From the NCBI GenBank assembly GCA_036873755.1, contig JAVTVY010025156.1:48603-112602 (forward strand): a stretch of DNA of 64,000 nt. Reading direction: 5' to 3'. Positions within the stretch are counted from its first letter, which is position 1, and each line of letters starts with the position of its first letter. Position numbers and translations under genes: made by a program. The notes beneath the pieces were generated by a model, which saw only the letters and a program-made list of their open reading frames with translations, did no database searches and was not told where the DNA came from. Source of the stretch: Hanleya hanleyi (Eukaryota > Mollusca > Polyplacophora > Lepidopleurida > Hanleyidae). Below, piece by piece: positions 18,158 to 29,851 of the stretch.

Positions 18158-20025
18158 GTGAGAAATGACTACATTGTAGTCAAAACCTGCGGCAGTGGCA
18201 ATAATACAGTGAAAGATATATCAGCGGAGGTAGTGGTAATTGTAGAAAAAAGCGCCATCTGCCAGTGTTTTTATGCCAAGGGAAGTAATTTTCAACTTGT
18301 AACCCACAATTGTAGGGATTGCGTAATAGTTCTGATACCATATATATATATTCACTTTCCCCATTCAAAATCGGACGATTTTGACTCGGCCGTGCCGTCT
18401 ATACTGAATTGACAAACGAACTCACCATGATCGCTTTGGCAATGTTTTGGTACAAGTCTCGTGTATGCCAAGTTTCAAAACATTCGGTTCAGTTGTTACT
18501 TTTTGCAAATCAAAAAGGCTTTCAAATATTTGGAAATCCAAACAAATTTCGAGGATTTAGTCATAGCGCGAAAATCTGCGCTCTTCAGTCTCCCTTCTCG
18601 CTTAATTTGCCGATCAAAATGGAAAATTTATATTTCCTTCAAAGTTATCTTTCAATAAATTTAGTATCAGGTCTATCACTTCGATCTGTGAAACTACGGA
18701 ATGGGATTTAAGGCTTTATCGAACTGTCCAAGAGGCATAATGACACTTTTCACTATTCAAATTGAGGCCTGTTACAGTCTTGATATTCGATTAAAATAAT
18801 TAATTAGGTTTCTGCATTTACGTTCGTTATCATCTGCGAACTAAATTGCTTGCCACTCTTTTCCACGCAGCAAGTCAATACCAAGACATGGTTTGCTTCT
18901 TCTATATAAATGATTAACTATTTAATTCTTAGGAAATATCATCTCATCTGACATGTTCGGCCAAGCATTTTCGAAGGTTGCTAATTTTATTAATTTCTTT
19001 TCTTTAAAATCAAATTCTGCAAACAAGAAACATTTCTAGTCAGTATCTATGGATATCTTCCTATACTCAATTCGCGAATATGTTTGTCACTAAGTCATTC
19101 CGAAGGTGATTCATGTGCGAAGTTTCGGGGCTAGTTCACTAAACAAGGTCTGTGTGTAAGAGAATGATGTCGAATTCTCGTTAATATCTTTTGATACATC
19201 AAATTGTTGCATTCGCGAAAATTACTGCCAAGTTAAAGTCAATGCGAAAGGTATCTAAGTATCAAAATCAAACTCAAAAACCCCTCCAGGAAAACAAAGG
19301 CCATAGCTTTTGGCCACGAGGTCAACTAGATCGTTTTTATGGCCAGTAACTGCTATATATGACGTAATTCCATACGTAAAACTGATTGACAAAGTAACGT
19401 AAATTTTGTATAGAACCAGTAAATTCTAGCAGAAAAGGGCTCCGTCTTGAGAGAATGATGTCAAATGCAATATGTGTCTGCGCATTGTCTGCGGATACAC
19501 ATAAGTATTGAATTTACGGAAGTGATTTATGCTATTCTAAAGGAATTCTGAGTGCGGAAGAGGACGGGAACATCAATACCACCGAATCAAGGCCCTGGCT
19601 TGCGAGAATGAGGATAGAAGCCGTGTTCCGAAAGAGAATCATTCAAAATAGCTATTTGCAAAATGTCATGCTTGTAACCGAAAGTGCTCAGTATAACTGC
19701 ACGACTGTGAGGTATTGTTCGCGCACAGGGGTGTCTAACTCATTAAATACTACATAGTCATTTTTGTCCCTTCGAAGTGGGCTACCATTTGAAATTGTCC
19801 GGTAATGAGTGAGTCCATCTGAATCCTTTCGTCGGCAAAATAAGCATTCAAGATTCAAGATTTTATTGTACAAACACCAGTCAAAGGCAGAGTACAAAAT
19901 TTTAAGAGGAATACAACAAGAGAAACAATGGAACAGTGACATGAATATTAATATTTATATATATGTTATATCTGAGAGATATGTTATATCTGAGTGTTAC
20001 CGTTGATATCAGAACCTTGATTTTT

Positions 20026-20455
20026 GGCATGAAGGTGCATTAGGTGACTGTTACCAGCATGTTACTTTTGATGAAAATTTCTGGTGATTTTGATTAAAAT
20101 CACTGGTGAATCTAACTTGAGCCGTGCCCATCTTAATATAGGCAGGATTTCAACTGGGGGTCCAATAGTTCAGCGTGCGTCGGAGTCCTAATGCCTACCC
20201 TACTTCTTATGTCCTGTGACGTTATTCACACTGGGCATGAATGTGCATTAGGGGACTGTTGCCAGCATGTTTCGAGCTGACCTACTTTTGATGAAAATTT
20301 CTGGTGATTTTTGATTAAAATCACTGGTGATTCTAACTTGAGCCGAGCCAATCTTAATATTGGCAGAATTTCAACTGGCGGTCCAAGAGTTCAGTGCGTA
20401 TCGGAGTCCTAATGCCTACCCTACTTCGTAGGTTCTTTGACGTTATTCACACTAT
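20026..20455 (+). repeat. ~215-bp direct duplication inside the 2.5-kb element
   Basis: Two units share TACTTTTGATGAAAATTTCT, TTAAAATCACTGGTGA, CGGAGTCCTAATGCCTACCC and GACGTTATTCACACT. The second starts near 20,236 and is about 90 percent similar to the first by eye. Confidence 0.7.
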
Positions 20456-20636
20456 TCTCATGTATAATAAATCCAATCCGGAAATTAACGAAGCAATAAT
20501 TCATTCCACCGAATATAGTTGCAAATGAATTCAAACGCGCTTGAAGACAGTTCATGTGAGATCGGAGGTTGAAAAGAAAAGTGTGGCAGAGATCACACTC
20601 TCTTAGCGCATGCGCATTTCAAAAAGTCACAAGAAG

Positions 20637-20670
20637 AAGAACAACAAGAACAACAACAACAACAACAACG
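20637..20670. repeat. AAC/AAG microsatellite
   Basis: A run of AAGAAG then repeated AACAAC units, ending at CGCGAGCC. Confidence 0.8.
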
Positions 20671-20709
20671 CGAGCCTCCCGTAGACCTGCGTGCCGCAGG
20701 TAAAAACGA

Positions 20710-22052
20710 GTGAAACGTGTGAAACAACCTGAATGGTTGAATGAGGAAATTCTTCACGCAATGAAAGAAAGAGATAAGTCATCCAAACATAGCAATGACA
20801 GCTTAAACAAACGGTCAAAAAACTCAGTGAATAGCCTTATACACAAAGTAAAAAAAGACTACTTCAAAACTCTAATTCAGGACAGCAAAAACAATAACCC
20901 CTGGAAAATCATTAAAAAATTTAATCCCAAACCTACACAATCCTCACCCACTTCAATAATAGATGACAAGAAACTGTACACAGATCCCTATGATATTGCT
21001 AATGAACTCAACAGATTTTTCATAGATTCTGCTGAAAGGCTATTACCAAATGACAACTTAGATCCATCACCTTCTTTGAAAAAACTGCAAGACTTTGTTT
21101 CTGAAAAACTACCCCCAGGAAATACATTTTCCATCCCACCAGTATCAGAAAACTATGTTTTCAGCTACTTATCTACACTTGATATCACTAAAAGTACAGG
21201 TCTTGATACCTTGAGTCCAAAATTCCTCAAAATGTGTGCAGATGTAATCACCCCACATGTGACAAAAATACTAAACTTAAGTATTTCTACTGGCATATTC
21301 CCAAACAACTGGAAAAAATCTAAAGTATATCCGCTTCACAAAAATGGGTCTGTAAACAAAGCTGAGAATTACCGTCCAATATCTATTTTACCAATACTCT
21401 CTAAAATTCTAGAAATACATGTGCATGACTGGTTATATACGTATATAACATCCCATGATTTGCTCAGTGACTCCCAATCAGGTTTCAGGCCTCAACACTC
21501 CTGTTTCACTGCTTTAACAAGACTCACTGAAAAATGGCTACATGCACTTGACAATGAAGAAATTGTTGGTTCAGTCATGATTGACTTCCGAAAAGCATTC
21601 GATCTGATAGATCACAACCTCCTGTTAAAAAAGCTTAAGATTTATGGTTTTGATCAAAAAGCACTAAAATGGATGTCGTCTTACTTGAATTCTCGATTTC
21701 AATGTGTATCACTTGGTAAAACTTTATCTGAGCCATTGACTGTTAAAACTGGTGTACCCCAAGGGTCCATACTTGGTCCGTTACTGTTTATTTTGTTTCT
21801 CAATGATTTTGTTTTGCACATTAGTGATTGTGACGTTGAGACATATGCTGATGACACCACTATTCACACATCTTCAAAATCATTAAAAGTACTTGAAGCA
21901 AAAGTTAACAAAAATATGATTAAGGCAAAAACATGGTGCTCTGAAAACAAAATGATTATTAATCCAAGTAAAACTAAAGCGATGTGAATAGGGTCATCCC
22001 AAAAGTTAAAGCAATGTGGTAAGGAATCTTTCAATGTCACAATCAATGGCAC
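20710..22052 (+). pseudogene. LINE reverse transcriptase domain
   Basis: A 425-codon frame resumes the LINE protein (VKRVKQPEWLNEEI). It contains the full palm and fingers: GLDTLSPKFLK, KVYPLHKNG and NYRPISILPILSK, SQSGFRPQHS, VMIDFRKAFDLIDH (motif A), GVPQGSILGPLLF (motif B) and ETYADDTTI (YADD, motif C). The catalytic aspartates are intact. A TGA at 21,985 is followed by further LINE sequence (KESFNVTING) to about 22,052. There a 7.8-kb block interrupts and the C-terminus continues at 29,852. The motif wording is CR1/L2/Jockey-like. Confidence 0.85.
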
Positions 22053-23900
22053 CCGTCACTGGGTGAAATGTGCCAGTTTCCGAATTCGGAAACAGGGCGG
22101 AAACTGGGTGGAAACAACCGGATTCCATCCAGTTTCCGCTCAGTTTCCGCATAGTTTCCAAATTGTAAACTGGACAGATACAAGATGGAAACTGCACGGA
22201 AACCATGGAGCACCCCAAGCGGAAACTGAGCGGAACCCAGGATTCCGGAGGTGCGGAATAGTGAACGTGTTACACTTTCCAAGCTGTTTCCGCATTCCGC
22301 AGCGGAAATTATGCGGAATCTGGGCCGGAAACAGGATTGAAACCGGTTGGAAACTGTAACACTCTGCTGGTTTCCGCACTGGAAACAGCGCGGAAACTGG
22401 CTGGAAATATGAAAAATCCAAATACAGCTGTGCGGAAAATAAGCGGAAACAGGTTGGAAACAGGCCGTCCTTAAAAGGTTTCCAACCAGTTTCCGCCTAC
22501 TTTCCGACTAAGTTTCCAAATTGTAAACTGGACAGAAACAAGACAGAAACTGGGCGGAAACCATGGAGCATGCCAAGCGGAAACTGAGCGGAACCCAGGA
22601 TTCCGGAGGTGCGGAATAGTGGGCGTGTTACAGTTTCCAAGCTGTTTCCGCGAAGATTCCGCAGCGGAAATTATGCGGAATCCGGGCCGGAAACAGGATT
22701 GAAACCGGTTGGAAACTGTAACACTCTGCTGGTTTCCGCACTGGAAACAGCGCGGAAACTGGCTGGAAATATGAAAAATCCAAATACAGCTGTGCGGAAA
22801 ATAAACGGAAACAGGTTGGAAACAGACCGTCCTTAAATGGTTTCCAACCAGTTTCCGCCTACTTTCCGACTAAGTTTCCAAATTGTAAACTGGACAGAAA
22901 CAAGACAGAAACTGGACGGAAACCATGGAGCAAGCCAAGCGGAAACTGAGCGGAACCCAGGATTCCGGAGGTGCGGAATAGTGGACGTGTTACAGTTTCC
23001 AAGCTGTTTCCGCCAAGATTCCGCAGCGGAAATTATGCGGAATATGGGCCGGAAACAGGATTGAAACCGGTTGGAAAGTGTAACACTCTGCTGGTTTCCG
23101 CATTGGAAACAGCGCGGAAACAGGCTGGAAATATGAAAAATCCAAATACAGCTGTGCGGAAAATAAGCGGAAACAGGTTGGAAACAGACCGTCCTTAAAA
23201 GGTTTCCAACCAGTTTCCGCCTACTTTCCGACTAAGTTTCCAAATTGTAAACTGGACAGAAACAAGACAGAAACTGGGCGGAAACCATGGAGCAAGCCAA
23301 GCGGAAACTGAACGGAACCCAGGATTCCGGAGGTGCGGAATAGTGGACGTGTTACAGTTTTCAAGCTGTTTCCGCCAACATTCCGCAGCGGAAATTATGC
23401 GGAATCTGGGCCGGAAACAGGATTGAAACCGGTTGGAAACTGTAACACTCTGCTGGTTTCTGCACTGGAAACAGCGCGGAAACTGGCTGGAAATTTGAAA
23501 AATCCAAATACAGCTGTGCGGAAAATAAGCGGAAACAGGTTGGAAACAGACCGTCCTTAAAAGGTTTCCAACCAGTTTCCGCCTACTTTCCGACTAAGTT
23601 TCCAAATTGTAAACTGGACATAAACAAGACAGAAACTGGGCGGAAACCATGGAGCAAGCCAAGCGGAAACTGAGCGGAACCCAGGATTCCGGAGGTGCGG
23701 AATAGTGGACGAGTTACAGTTCCCAAGCTGTTTCCGCCAAGATTCCGCAGCGGAAATTATGTGGAAAGTGGGCCGGAAACAGGATTGAAACTGGCTGAAA
23801 ACTGTAACACTCTCTTGGTTTCCACAATAGAAACAGAGCGGGTTTCTATCCAGTTTCCGTGCCCTTTTCTGCATAAAAAATTAACTGGATTACAGGCGGA
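22053..23900 (+). repeat. 362-bp satellite packed with GGAAA/TTTCC motifs
   Basis: Five units repeat at exactly 362 bp (equivalent points 22,247, 22,609, 22,971, 23,333 and 23,695), 90-95 percent alike by eye. Each holds about 25 GGAA or TTCC words, mostly as GCGGAAA/TTTCCGC, in both orientations. Around each unit boundary, CGGAAAATAAGCGGAAAC then GGTTGGAAAC mirrors GTTTCCAACC then GTTTCCGCCTACTTTCCG, making an imperfect stem of about 28 bp with a ~16-nt loop. The 75-codon frames starting at each unit are periodic artefacts. Confidence 0.85.
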
Positions 23901-24592
23901 AATGGAGTGGAAAGTAACGGAAGATTATTATATTCAACTTATGTTAGTTTATACAAAAGAAAAGTCAGTGGTAAAATGTTCAATATATATTTACATTCAG
24001 ATTGGTATACAGTTCTTTGATCCTGAAATATCAGTGCATTGGAGAATAAGATGTCAAACCAACAAGTTAACAATGGATGATTCTGGCGCCATTCTACTCT
24101 AATGTAAACACATTAAACCAAATACTTTAATAAAACAGTCCATGAACAAGTGTAATTTTCAGTCCATCAAACGCAACATGGATGTAACATGAAACGGTGG
24201 TACCCTTAAGCTTTGTTGCCACAGTTTACATGTAGGACATACATGTATCAAGAACAAACTTCCTGAAGGCGGGGTAAATAGTTGACGTACAAGATCTGGG
24301 TGACAGACCTATCTCATTACACAGCTGATAAGAAAGATTTTTTTAGTTACTAATTGCAGGTAAACCACTGTAATTGTATACACAACTGCAATTCAACATA
24401 CACAATCCATCTCTGTTCGTAGGTTATTCCAGTTTCATATTTCTACAACCTCGCCACCAGGGGTCACTTCCTTCGCAGAAAAAATGGTCGCACTTCATCT
24501 GACCCCTGGTAACACGGTCGTTCGATTTGCCAAGATTCTTGGTCCCGTAATCCTTTGCGAAATGTCAAACAACAACAACACCGACATAACGT
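23901..24592. other. Non-coding stretch after the satellite
   Basis: No gene or clear repeat was recognised between the satellite and the 310-bp duplicated segment. Confidence 0.4.
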
Positions 24593-24905
24593 CATAATTG
24601 AAAATTAATCGCAACAATACAAACAGACGACGTCACATCTCAAACGCGTCCCTAAGACCTGTGTGACGTCGGGTCACATGCAGGATCTCCACAGATACGT
24701 CTACTTTATGTTCCATGTTCTATGCGTTCGTGCATTATCCAATGGGAAGCTGTAATGCTGACCGTGCAACCAGAGTCTGTAGGGAGAACAGGACCGGATG
24801 ACTCTGGATTCGAGATTGATATTTCTAGTGGTCCTTTCACTTTGTAATATTTTCCCGTGTTCACTGAAGTCCAAGTAATCATTTTCACTTCACTTGGAGC
24901 AACTG
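24593..24905 (-). repeat. 310-bp duplicated segment, copy 1
   Basis: It is almost identical to 28,889-29,195, same orientation, from AATTGAAAATTAATCGCAAC to CACTTCACTTGGAGCA. The minus strand reads open across both copies (KMITWTSVNTGKYYKVKG, GPVLPTDSGC, SHWIMHERIE) with mainly conservative differences. The frame may be a captured exon or chance; no family is recognised. Confidence 0.65.
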
Positions 24906-25059
24906 GCACCTGCAGGATAACATCTTTATAGCGCCTCTCTTCGCTTATTGGTCTATCAGGGTAAACAGATGTCAGGATCACCAAGGGGAATGTTACTTGC
25001 TCGTCTTATTCTGTACTTCTCAACAACATTCTGTAAAAATCAAAAGTTTTATTAAGGTT

Positions 25060-28000
25060 ACCCTTACTGTCCAGAAGTGTCTTTGAAGTAACTTTGAAGT
25101 AACTTTGAAGTGTGGCCATATTTCAAGCTTGAAGTGCAAGGCTCAGAGTCAGAAGTGTGCTTGCAGTGTGGGTATTGTTTTGTAGCAATGCCATATAAGG
25201 GCATTGAAGTCACAATGAAGTCACAATGAAGTCACTTAGAAGTGTGCCTCAAATATTTTAATTAGGTACTGCAAAGGCACTTCATAGACACTTCCACAGA
25301 AGGGTAACCTTCATAGGCACTTCTGAAGTGCTCTTGAAGTACCTAATTAGAATATTTGAGGCACTTCAATGTCCTTATATGGCAAGTCACTTCATCCACT
25401 CTTCTACAGAAGGATACCTTTCATATGCACTTCTGAAGTGCTCTTGAAGTACCTTATTAGTATCATAGCAAATCCGTGTGATGAAAAGGTATGTAAAGCC
25501 ACGAGATATTTACTTTCCCAGAAAAGAATACACAAATATATATTTGAGCACAGAAAGTTTTATTCAGAGAAAATACAGAGTGAGACAGAACAGTACATCA
25601 TAAAATATTTACAATAAACCGCTAGCACAAATCCTTGAGACAAAATACAGCACAGTTCTTTTTTTTTTGTATGCATTCACATGCAGTCTTTGGTATGAGA
25701 ATTTATTGCAGTATTATTATTCAAGGGTGACCGTGTTCTTTTCCAACTTGAACTTGAAGCAGCAGATCTTTCGAAGGATAGTTTACTTCAGTTGCCCTGA
25801 GGTCCACTCGGACGTAACCCAACGCTGAAACCCACCAGTCTGAATTGTGAACTTCTTGGCCTGTGGCGATAAATACATGCATATAATTAAAACCTGATCA
25901 GTTGTATATATGGTTCCATATGACATGCAATCCAGTTTTTTTTTTTTTTTTTTTAATACACTCAGGATGATTGAATAGGTTGACTACCATAAAGGATAAA
26001 GAATGGAACACATCCCTACGATTTACAAAAGATTGATGAAGATGTCTATTATCCTTTCTTTAGTACTCCATGATATACAACAATGGAGATAAACAGTTTG
26101 TGTGATGTTCTAGCCAATATACACTATGAAGAAATCAACCATACCTGCATGTAGGTGTGCTCATTAAATTTCCCATCAGTCGAGTGGCTGCTTGAAGTGA
26201 GCCGAGTTCCTTGTTGCAGCTGTATTCTGGAATTATGAAAGTATTGACAAAGAAGCCATTAGAAACAATCATGTGGATTTTGATAATTTGTCTTTTTTTA
26301 ATTCCTGGTTCAACTAAATCTTCATGCAAGACTTCAAATAACAAATAAATGCTTATTAACTTCAAATTGTATTCTTAAATTTTTTAAATGAAATAAATGT
26401 ATGAAATGAAATATTCTCATTTCTCAAGATGTGGGTAAAACTGTACAATTGAAGTGTGAAGATCCTTAGCTTTGGTATATGAGCAGTGCAATCAATAGAC
26501 AAGGAAAATATAGCCTGTTATAATGATAAAAATTAAGTCTAATCATAATTGATTATACTTTTTCTGATTGCAGCTAAAACAGGTAATGCTAACATTTTAT
26601 TATCAATATATTCTAAAACTTATTTCTTTACCATTTTGTCAAAAATCTGGTATGGGAATATTCTACATTCTGCAAGGGAAAAAATCAATACAATTTATGA
26701 ATCAATAAAAAATCACAACAACAAGATAATTTATTTAGAGCTACCATCCCCCCAACCAGTTAAATCCACCTGTTTTGACATGAACTGAACAGTTTTGTGA
26801 TAAAAATATCTCACCCTCAGGGGATTTCCTCCAGGGGTGCATGCCAATCTTCATATGAGGTCCCCAAGCCTGGTGTTTCCAAGCTGACAATTCACACAAT
26901 CATAACAATGGCATTTAATCCACACTGCCTTGATCAACCTGGATAGATCTGAAAGTGATATTGGGACAGAGATATGGATATTTCGCCATGTTACATGACC
27001 CATTAAATTTGACTGCAATTATAAGGTGGAGTACATTAACCTGCAGTCCATATAGCAAAATATTTATTGAGGCCAATATCAATTTTTTAATATGTCAAGG
27101 GAAACTTGTTGATAACATAAATAGCTGAGACTCTCAGGTCTACATCACTGTTCAGCCCAGTTCTTTGCTTATTAAGTTATGAAAAACAGAAAAATTTTAG
27201 TTATATTTATAAGTTACTTACCATATCACTAGCTGCTATCATCACCATCTGCAATACAGTTCTTCAAACCTCCATAGTTCTAGCTTAACAGGAATAAATC
27301 CATCTGATTTCTGCAGTTGGAGAGGTCAGCCATTTTGATTGTTATCGTCTGGTGGCGCCCCCAGTGTTCAATTAAATTTTCAAGGGCAGATAACTCCACT
27401 CATTTTGGCAAAGACAGTTCAGAATATAAAGATTTTTTGAAACAGAAATTATATATATTATACTTAGTGATAATGATGAAGAGGATAATATAAAGTATTC
27501 TTTAATGGGTATTTTTTTGTTGCTGACATTATGTTAGAACTGATTCTTCTAAAAATATTTTGCCATTTTGTCCAATTTTACTATAAAATCATGGATTTGG
27601 AATGACTATAAAATCTGAATTCAACAAGATTTCTTATCTAATATGTGAGAGACTGGTGTTATTAATGTCTGTATTCTATTCAAATAGAAACCCATAGTAC
27701 TGATCACTTTAAAATATCAAAAAATATGTTCACATTTCTGAGTAATATGTCAGTATTTCCACATGTGAATATTTTACACAGTTGTAGCTATTTTGAAATG
27801 TGAAGTACAAATCTGATGTTTGGTGGTTTCATTGAAATGAGATTTGATGTCACTGAGTGAAATCAAATCAGCCAACTTTAAGATGGGTTATTCCCAGAGC
27901 TAATTAATATAACTGAAACTTGTAAACATGTAGTTCTAATTTATAATGTTATGTTACTGTAACAGTTTGTGGGAAAATTCCAATAATCTAGAAATCCTAT

Positions 28001-28471
28001 TGGATTGAATCTTATAGGATTTTTCAGAATCTATTATAATAGGATTTTTTCAGAATCTTATAGGATTTTTCAGACTCTTATATTTTAGAAGCTCATATGA
28101 TTTTTTAGAATCTTTAGGATTTTTCAAAATCTTATAGGATGCTAGAAGATATTTTTTGCAAGGGGAAGTCCCCCAGGTTATGCTATATAACTGACAAAGT
28201 CCAAGAAGTGTCTTTGAGGAGTACCTTAGATTATGCAGAACAAAAACAAAGTCTCAGAAGTGTCTCTGAAGTCCCTCATTTTTTGTTATGAAATTGACAA
28301 AGTCCATGAAGTGTCTTTGAGGAGTCCCTTGACTACTGCCTTTTTCTAATGAAGTACCTTTGAAGTGTGCCAATATTTTTCTCTGTCGTTGAAGTGCCTT
28401 TCAAGTGTACTCTTCAGAGGCACTTCTAGGCACACTTCACATGAAGTGTGACACTTCTGGACAGTAAGGGT
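25060..28471. mobile_element. 3.4-kb element with perfect 22-bp inverted ends and AAGTG-rich subtermini
   Basis: ACCCTTACTGTCCAGAAG begins the left end and its exact complement closes the right end (22 of 22 bases). Both subterminal 250-400 bp are crowded with GAAGTG/CACTTC words (for example TTTGAAGTAACTTTGAAGTG). Inside the left end, GTGCCTCAAATATTTTAATT at 25,246 and its near-complement near 25,347 add an inner inverted pair. The interior is AT-rich and non-coding: a T18 run near 25,935, and an ATAGGATTTTTCAGAATCT array at 28,010-28,145. No transposase was found. Short inverted ends plus clustered subterminal motifs resemble hAT- or Mutator-type non-autonomous elements; the superfamily is not established. 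Confidence 0.65.
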
Positions 28472-28645
28472 AGTCAGAGTGAAAACTAAATCGAAATGGT
28501 CTATAAGGCCAGGCTATGCAATACTGGTAATTCATGAGGAAGTGGATGGGAAAGTTGATATCATATTCTTGCTGTCAGGCCTAGGCTTCTAATAAAGCTC
28601 TGCAAATGACAAGATATATCCAGAACTCATATCGGTAACTAACTA

Positions 28646-28687
28646 AGCCAGTGTATCGATCCTAACAGATCGATCGATACACTGGCT
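28646..28687. repeat. Perfect 16-bp inverted repeat
   Basis: AGCCAGTGTATCGATC, a 10-nt spacer, then the exact complement GATCGATACACTGGCT. It stands alone between elements. Confidence 0.75.
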
Positions 28688-28689
28688 CG

Positions 28690-29500
28690 CGAGGATGTGT
28701 ATCAATGGACACAAAAAACATCATGATTTTTAACAATTTCATGATTTTGGGGGTCAGAGTGACCTACATTTTGGTATGTGACACATCGTGTCCCCCTCAT
28801 GTATCTACTGACACAAAAAACAGTTATTTTTAATAATTTCCTGATTTTGGGGTCAGTGACCTATGACCTTCGACCTTGACCTTGACTCATAATTGAAAAT
28901 TAATCGCAACAATACAAACAGACGACGTCATTTCTCAAACGTGTCTCTAAGACCTGTGTGACGTCGGGTCACATGCAGGATCTCCACAGATACGTCTACG
29001 TTATGTTCCACGTTCTATGCGTTCGTGCATTATCCAATGGGAAGTTGTAATGCTGACCGTGCAACCAGAGTCTGTAGGGAGAACAGGACCGAATGACTCT
29101 GGATTCGAGATTGATATTTCTAGTGGTCCTTTCACTTTGTAATATTTTCCCGTGTTCACTGAAGTCCAAGTAATCATTTTCACTTCACTTGGAGCACTGA
29201 CCTTTGACCTCTGACCTCGACCTACATTTTGTATGCAACGTATCGTCCCCCCCCAATCCACTCACCAAAAATTAGAACTGTAGACAGAAAAATGTCAATG
29301 ATCAATGATTTCCTGATTTTAGGCAACAGTGACCTTTGACCTCTGACCTCGACCTCAATTTTGGTACGTGACACATCGTCTCCAACTAGCGTATCCACTC
29401 ACAAAAAATTGCAACTGTGGATAGAAAATGTTCACAGATATACATGTAGACCGGACACGAACATTTCAGTGATTTCCTGTTTTATATGCCAGTGACCTTT
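28690..29500. repeat. ~130-bp tandem repeat with TGACCT arrays, split by a 310-bp insertion
   Basis: Units share AATTTCCTGATTTT, a run of TGACC(T) words, ATTTTGGTA(T/C)GTGACACATCG and a TCCACTCACAAAAA-like stretch. Units start near 28,690, 28,800, 29,215 and 29,340. The second is interrupted by copy 2 of the 310-bp segment (28,889-29,195). Two units contain TGACCTTTGACC, the complement of a perfect direct repeat of AGGTCA spaced by one base. Confidence 0.6.
28889..29195 (-). repeat. 310-bp duplicated segment, copy 2
   Basis: Direct-orientation copy of 24,593-24,905, inserted inside the TGACCT tandem repeat, which marks its precise ends. The antisense frame is kept (GPVLPTDSGC, SHWIMHERIE). 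Confidence 0.65.
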
Positions 29501-29851
29501 TGCAAAGGAAAAGAGTCATCCTGTGTTTTTTTCTCATTGAAAGGACACCTGACTGGGTATCATTCGTCTGATTTCTGCTAGTGTTTTCTTTTCTATTAAA
29601 GACGCAAAAATAGAGATGTCCAATACAAATGTTTAGCAGGTTTTGAATTTACATATAAATATTACTTGCCATGCTTGTAGCATCAGTCTGTCAGTAATAC
29701 CTGGCTGAAAAACACTCCATGGATGTACCACCTCTTCATTTCTTCACCACATTCCTAAAATACGAAATGAAAAAAGGAATATACGTTCATGTATGTTGTG
29801 CAGATAATCTACCACATATAAACATGGCAAGCCTGAGAGTGATCATCTGAC

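Larger units (their letters stand above)
18160..20708. mobile_element. 2.5-kb element inserted in the LINE
   Basis: LINE coding sequence is interrupted here and resumes in the expected place. AGTGA flanks the insertion on both sides (18,156-18,160 and 20,709-20,713), consistent with a 5-bp target duplication. Near the ends ACCTGCGGCA (about 18,186) and its complement TGCCGCAGGT (about 20,692) form a short inverted repeat. No transposase is seen. Contents: AT-rich sequence, a 215-bp direct duplication at 20,026-20,455 and an AAC microsatellite at 20,637-20,670. The family is unknown. Confidence 0.5.

Noticed and set aside
22609..23560. Series of 75-codon ORFs
   Set aside because: They recur at exactly the 362-bp satellite period and end at the same repeat boundary; not genes.
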